Origin: Treponema ruminis
GTDB lineage: Bacteria; Spirochaetota; Spirochaetia; Treponematales; Treponemataceae
Assembly (NCBI GenBank): GCA_017161305.1
Contig: CP031518.1
Span: 1,674,001-1,738,000 of the forward strand
Reading direction: 5' to 3'
DNA: 64,000 bases
The notes below the pieces were generated by a model that was given only the letters and a program-made list of their open reading frames with translations, was not told where the DNA came from and made no database searches. A program made the translations under genes and the position numbers. Shown piece by piece: positions 60,162 to 64,000 of this stretch; position 1 is the first letter of the stretch; each line of letters starts with the position of its first letter.

Positions 60162-60742
60162 TTGATTTCTACGGCTCCCTGTCTTATTACTTTTACTTCA
60201 CCATTTTCTTCAATAGCTACGATTGTCGATGGAAGACCGCCTTTTTTGTCTCCGTCATCAATAATCAGCTCTACTTCTTTTCCGAATTCATCTTTTATCT
60301 GCTGAATATTGTCCAGGACGGCGTTTCCGCTTCGGTTTACGCTTGTTGAATAAATCGGCGCGCCGCAGCCTTCGATCACCTTTCTAAGCCATTCGTCACC
60401 AGGGCAGCGGAAAGCCGTAGTCTCAAAATTTCCGTCCTCGGCAAAAGTATGCACGATAATCGAGAGAGGGCCAGGCCATTTTTCAAGAAGGTAGTCAGGA
60501 ATTACATCACGGGTGTATTTTTTTACATCTTCAGGTTTTGCAATCAGCTGAATGAAGTTTTTTCCTTCAGCGCGGTTTTTAATAGAACAAATTTTTTCAA
60601 ATGTATGGAAAGAATAATGTCTTCCGTCAACAATTCCTGAAAATCCGTATACGGTATCTGTCGGGAGGACGACGACTTTACCCCTTCTGAGATAATTAAT
60701 TGCAATTTGTGCTGATTCAGTATCACACTTGCGGCAAATCAT
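60158..60742 (-). CDS. Threonylcarbamoyl-AMP synthase-like (Sua5/YciO/YrdC) protein
   Basis: 194 residues. The YrdC fold: GKVVVLPTDTVYGFSGIV (about 19-36), then the KxRxxxK segment read here as SIKNRAEGKNFIQLI, WPGPLSIIV, RCPGDEWLRKVI, and SVNRSGNAV. The true TsaC family makes threonylcarbamoyl-AMP for t6A in tRNA; YciO paralogues differ in function. As no second YrdC gene is visible, TsaC is favoured but not certain. It overlaps the DivIC-like gene by 20 bp. Confidence 0.85.
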   Translation of the reverse strand: MICRKCDTESAQIAINYLRRGKVVVLPTDTVYGFSGIVDGRHYSFHTFEKICSIKNRAEGKNFIQLIAKPEDVKKYTRDVIPDYLLEKWPGPLSIIVHTFAEDGNFETTAFRCPGDEWLRKVIEGCGAPIYSTSVNRSGNAVLDNIQQIKDEFGKEVELIIDDGDKKGGLPSTIVAIEENGEVKVIRQGAVEIN

Positions 60743-61220
60743 AGACTGGAATCCCCTTTATTTTTACTTTATTTTTTTTGACAGCGGCATCTTTGACCCT
60801 GAAATCCTTAAGCATCAAATAAAGATAGGTCACGAAGAACATCAAAAGTCCTGAAACCTTACAGAACCATTCCGGCAGGGAATAAGGTTCAATTGACTTT
60901 ATTGGAGTACCGGTTTCAAAGTGATATTCATCGATGTTGATGAGACCGTTGATTTTAACGACTTTCTCACCATCACGGACATATCCCATTTTTCGCGCAA
61001 AACCCGCAATTACGTCCGGGTCTTTTTCAAGAGCAGTATACTCCAGCGAAAGAGAATCATTAATTTTCTGAATTTCGTCCGCACGGGCACTGAGGATTCT
61101 CTTTTGCTCACGGAGCTGGCCATCTGCCCAAATTCCGTCCCTTCCGCATGTAAACGAGACGAGGACATAGATTGCAGTACCAGCCAAAGCAGCCACAAGA
61201 ATCCTAAACATTTTTATCAT
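60723..61220 (-). CDS. Septum-formation protein of the FtsB/DivIC type
   Basis: 165 residues. One N-terminal membrane helix, a coiled coil (about 32-70), and the signature FARKMGYVRDGEKVV (about 73-87), as in FtsB/DivIC (AREXLGYVRPGE). A second hydrophobic segment at about 120-140 (FCKVSGLLMFFVTYLYLML) is extra to the family. ATG 61220 and ATG 61211 are both possible. It overlaps the TsaC-like gene. A part in the FtsQLB divisome complex is inferred. Confidence 0.78.
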   Translation of the reverse strand: MIKMFRILVAALAGTAIYVLVSFTCGRDGIWADGQLREQKRILSARADEIQKINDSLSLEYTALEKDPDVIAGFARKMGYVRDGEKVVKINGLINIDEYHFETGTPIKSIEPYSLPEWFCKVSGLLMFFVTYLYLMLKDFRVKDAAVKKNKVKIKGIPVYDLPQV

Positions 61221-61281
61221 AGCCTTTTGAATATCGGCTGAAGTTCTGAAATTCTAAAATATTTTTAAGTCTGAAAAAAAA

Positions 61282-61313
61282 ATTGGACTTTTACTTAATA
61301 TATATGATACAAT
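61282..61313 (+). promoter_or_regulatory. Weak promoter candidate for the acidic-protein gene
   Basis: In the 200-bp gap 61221-61420. TTGGAC near 61283 is followed after 19 nt by TACAAT, or after shorter gaps by TATGAT-like boxes. The best choice is unclear. A TTAAGG-AAG-CCTTAA inverted repeat (61372-61386) lies between it and the ATG. Confidence 0.35.
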
Positions 61314-61420
61314 AAATGGATAAAGTGTAATTTTTTGAAGAAAAACTACCGATACTATATCAAAGATTTTCTTAAGGAAGCCTTAAAGCATTCCAAAATT
61401 CACTTTTGAAGGGGAACAAT

Positions 61421-64000
61421 ATGAGTGATTCAGATAAAACAAACGAACTTGATAACTACGGCGTTTGGGTAAAAAAGCCGCCTCGCACCGTTTCATCTGA
61501 ACTTGGAGAAGAAAACACAGACACACTCTCTATAGATAACGACTTGCCAAGTTTTGACAGCATTGACGTAGTAGACAGCCCTCTCGACGGAACAGATCCT
61601 GATTCGGAGGACGCTACCCTTTCTGCTGACGAACTTGCCAACATCACAGGCTCACTGGAAGAAGGAGCACCTGTTCAGGAAGGCGGAGAAGCTTCATCAT
61701 CAGGATCAGGCGAAACCGAAGAAATCTCCCTTGACGAATTTATCGAGGGCGGTGTTTTTGAGGGCGACGATAACTCAGCCCCTGCAGCTTCCGAGTCTTC
61801 CCCAAGCCAGGCACCTCAGGCAGAAGAATCAGTTTCTGCCGACGAATTCCTGGAATCAAGCGATATTACTGTTTCAGACGCACCAAGCGTTTCAGAGGTA
61901 GCAGCTTTATCTGATGACGGACCAATCGACATCGACCTTTCATTTGATGACTCAGACACAACTCCTTCAATGGGAAGCCCGGCCGGCTCTTCAGCACCTG
62001 TAAAAGAAGTCGCAGGCTCAGAAGAAGTTGACTTAAGTGACTTTGGAGTTGATTTTGGCAGCGATGATTCTTCTTCATCAGCAAGCCCTGCCCCTTCAAG
62101 CGACGGCACTGAAGAAGTTGATTTGAGCGACTTTGGAGTTGATTTCGGAGAGGGAGATTCTTCATCAGCAGAATCAGCTCCAGCCGAAGAAGCAGCACCT
62201 TCTCAGCCGGTCGTAAATGACGACGGAACAGAAGAAGTTTCCCTTGATTCATTCGGATTTGACATCAATTCAGACGAGCCAAAATCAGAAGAAGTTTCAT
62301 CAGAATCAACAAGCACAATCATTGCCGAAGAAAATCCTTCACTTGATTCTGACGAGCGCACACTTACAATCAATGACAACGTTCCAGTCGGTTCAGACGA
62401 CGAGGATGATATCGGAGAAATTTCCCTTGATTCAACTTCAGCTTCAACAGAGCCGGAAGAAAAAGAGGAAGCAGTTTCTCAGGAATTCACAACTCAGGAC
62501 AGCGATGATTTCGACCTTGACTCAATCATGGATTCAATTGAGGACGAAAACGGCAATAAATCTTCCCTCATTGACGAGCCTCTTGCATCAGAACCATTTG
62601 CAGAAGAGCCGGCAATCGAGGAACCAGCAGATTCATTTACAGAGGAGCCGGTCATTTCAGACGCAGCTACCGAAGATGAGCCTGCAATCAGCGAAACTCT
62701 CGATGAAACAGAGCCTGTCGTAAATGACGTAGTTGATATGGACGAGCCTGTATTTGAAGAAACAGCAGTTGACCTTCCGGAAAATGTTGCAGACGAAATC
62801 ACTGAGGCAGAAAATCCATTCACACTTCCACCAGATGACGCATTCTCAGCTTCTGCAGAAGAACCTGTTATTGCAGAAACTCTGGACGAAGCCCTTGGTC
62901 AGCCAGCCTCAGCAGAGCCAGCAGTTACAGAAGAAGCTCCTGTTTTTGAAGAATCAATTGCAGAAGAAGAGCCGGCAGTCAGCGAAAGCCTTGATGAAAG
63001 CCCTGCAGAACCTGTAAAACAGGACGAGGAAATCTCTTCTGCCGCAAACAATATCCTTAATCAGATTGCAGCAGAGCTTTCTTCACTCCGCGATGAAATT
63101 TCAAACCTCAAGAGCGAATTTGAAGAGCTCAAAAATAAAGAACCTGCCCCAGCTCCAGCCGCTGAAGAAGAAGTTGCTGAGAAGCCGGCAGAGCCTGAGT
63201 CTTCAGGCGGATTCTTTGGCGCAGATGATGAAGACGACACAATCGCCCTCTCTCTCGATGAAATGGACAACATCCTCAACACTGTTGAAATCGTTGAGGA
63301 AGCAGCTCCAACTCTTCCTGAGTCAGCATCAGCATCAATTGAAGAGCCTGCCGAAGACTTTGCAAGCGAAGAGCCAACAGAAAACTTCGCCGAAGAAACA
63401 GTCAGTGAAGGCACAGAAGAATCACTTGATTTCTCTAACGAAAGCATCGAAGAGCCTGTTCTTGACGACATCGACACAAACATTGCTGATGACGAAGAAG
63501 AGCTCCCAGAAGAAATCCTCCTTCCAAAATCAGAAGATGACATTCTCGTTGAGTCTAGCACAGACAACCTTATCGAAGAAGAGGAAGAAGATTCTGTAGA
63601 CATCAGCTCTGATGATGATAATATTTCACTGGTAGACGAAGAGAGCACGGAAGACACTCCATTTGAAATTGAAGATACAGCTTCAAGCGAAGCAAGCGAT
63701 TCAACATTGGTAGACGAACCTTTCGTATTTGACGAAGCAGAGGCCACAAGTAACCAGCTTGATGAAGACGAAAATGACGCTACCCTTTCTGCAGACGAAC
63801 TTGCAAACATTGCAGCCGATTCAAGCGAAGTTGAGGAAGCAGCAGGAGAAGAGTTCGAGGAAAGCCCTCTTGAAGAAGAAAACGAAGTCGAAGCAGAAGC
63901 AGAATCTTCTATTCCTTCTGTAAGCGACATTCTCGGTGACAGCCCGGCAGAAGAAGAGGAAGAAAGCAGCGGAATTTCAATTTCCGAAGGCGAGCTTGAT
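61421..64000 (+). CDS. Very acidic repeat-rich protein, N-terminal 860 residues
   Basis: An open frame of 860 codons from ATG 61421 (AAGGGGA upstream) continues off the right edge. No signal peptide or membrane segment. It is dominated by Glu, Asp, Ser, Pro and Ala. Short motifs recur: EEVDLSDFGVDFG twice and EEVSLDSFGFDI once (about 200-285), ATLSADELANI at about 65-75 and again at about 787-797, and EEPAxSExLDE-like units in the middle. A coiled-coil segment (NILNQIAAELSSLRDEISNLKSEFEEL) occurs at about 545-570. I recognise no family. A scaffold or linker role is inference. The many opposite-strand frames in this region are composition shadows. Confidence 0.85.
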   Translation, partial: MSDSDKTNELDNYGVWVKKPPRTVSSELGEENTDTLSIDNDLPSFDSIDVVDSPLDGTDPDSEDATLSADELANITGSLEEGAPVQEGGEASSSGSGETEEISLDEFIEGGVFEGDDNSAPAASESSPSQAPQAEESVSADEFLESSDITVSDAPSVSEVAALSDDGPIDIDLSFDDSDTTPSMGSPAGSSAPVKEVAGSEEVDLSDFGVDFGSDDSSSSASPAPSSDGTEEVDLSDFGVDFGEGDSSSAESAPAEEAAPSQPVVNDDGTEEVSLDSFGFDINSDEPKSEEVSSESTSTIIAEENPSLDSDERTLTINDNVPVGSDDEDDIGEISLDSTSASTEPEEKEEAVSQEFTTQDSDDFDLDSIMDSIEDENGNKSSLIDEPLASEPFAEEPAIEEPADSFTEEPVISDAATEDEPAISETLDETEPVVNDVVDMDEPVFEETAVDLPENVADEITEAENPFTLPPDDAFSASAEEPVIAETLDEALGQPASAEPAVTEEAPVFEESIAEEEPAVSESLDESPAEPVKQDEEISSAANNILNQIAAELSSLRDEISNLKSEFEELKNKEPAPAPAAEEEVAEKPAEPESSGGFFGADDEDDTIALSLDEMDNILNTVEIVEEAAPTLPESASASIEEPAEDFASEEPTENFAEETVSEGTEESLDFSNESIEEPVLDDIDTNIADDEEELPEEILLPKSEDDILVESSTDNLIEEEEEDSVDISSDDDNISLVDEESTEDTPFEIEDTASSEASDSTLVDEPFVFDEAEATSNQLDEDENDATLSADELANIAADSSEVEEAAGEEFEESPLEEENEVEAEAESSIPSVSDILGDSPAEEEEESSGISISEGELD

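Noticed and set aside
61340..61360. Sigma-28 promoter before the acidic gene (CCGATAC)
   Set aside because: No TAAA-like box lies at the required distance; the nearest is too far upstream.
62494..63930. Long Ser-rich minus-strand frames opposite the acidic gene, and Gln/Leu-rich plus-strand frames
   Set aside because: They mirror Glu/Ser-rich codons of the real frame from 61421. None has a start site or any domain.

Overview
The window comes from a spirochaete, most probably a host-associated Treponema. Evidence: a motor-switch and export gene run with FliY in place of FliN (flbD-motA-motB-fliL-fliM-fliY-fliO-P-Q-R-flhB-flhA-flhF-flhG-fliA), a polar-flagellation FlhF/FlhG pair, a FapA-type (DUF342) protein inside the flagellar operon, many Sec-type lipoproteins and periplasmic proteins with no obvious family, and a LolCDE-like set beside ftsY and prfB. 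Most genes are on the minus strand in long, tightly packed operons with 4-8 bp overlaps. No rRNA, tRNA, insertion sequence or CRISPR array was found.

Layout. (1) 1-7922 is an accessory, partly AT-rich type I restriction-modification island read leftwards: hsdM, a Fic enzyme with winged-helix tail, a Bro-N protein, hsdS, two unrecognised overlapping genes (one a membrane coiled-coil protein), a Bro-N/Fic fusion, and hsdR running off the left edge. Its promoter lies against a 23-bp-period array of palindromic units (7965-8101). (2) 8345-12562 carries an HU-like DUF4469 protein, a lipoprotein of the formylglycine-enzyme fold, a McsA/McsB pair whose kinase lacks expected catalytic residues, an unassigned small RNA gene with its own promoter and terminator, and a PBECR-like nuclease candidate. 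(3) 12796-17585 is a second variable block: a GC-rich dispersed repeat, a small membrane protein, two InlB-repeat lipoproteins and a divergent XRE regulator.

(4) 17582-26463 is a housekeeping operon: a solo Cas2-fold protein, prfB with the +1 frameshift site, an envelope protein, ftsY, another envelope protein and a LolC-LolD-LolE set. (5) 26527-37149 holds a TPR protein, tlyC, ybeY, pgpH, phoH, a lipoprotein and an MCE (MlaD-MlaF-MlaE) lipid transporter. (6) 37300-39036 has glgC and a J-domain-like protein. (7) 39038-56627 is the flagellar run. A sigma-28-like promoter sits before flbD, and a terminator after fliY shares DNA with the promoter for fliO onward. Because fliA lies inside the run, positive feedback is likely. 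(8) 56763-61220 carries hemW, lepB and smpB (from one shared bidirectional promoter), a periplasmic protein, a TsaC-like gene and a DivIC/FtsB-like gene. (9) 61421 to the right edge is the start of a very acidic, repeat-rich protein of more than 860 residues.

A recurring regulatory theme is the near absence of a leader: lepB, mcsA and the Cas2-like gene have well-formed -10 boxes exactly 6 nt before the start codon, and smpB 9 nt before it. Function calls rest on motifs read by eye; no database search was run.
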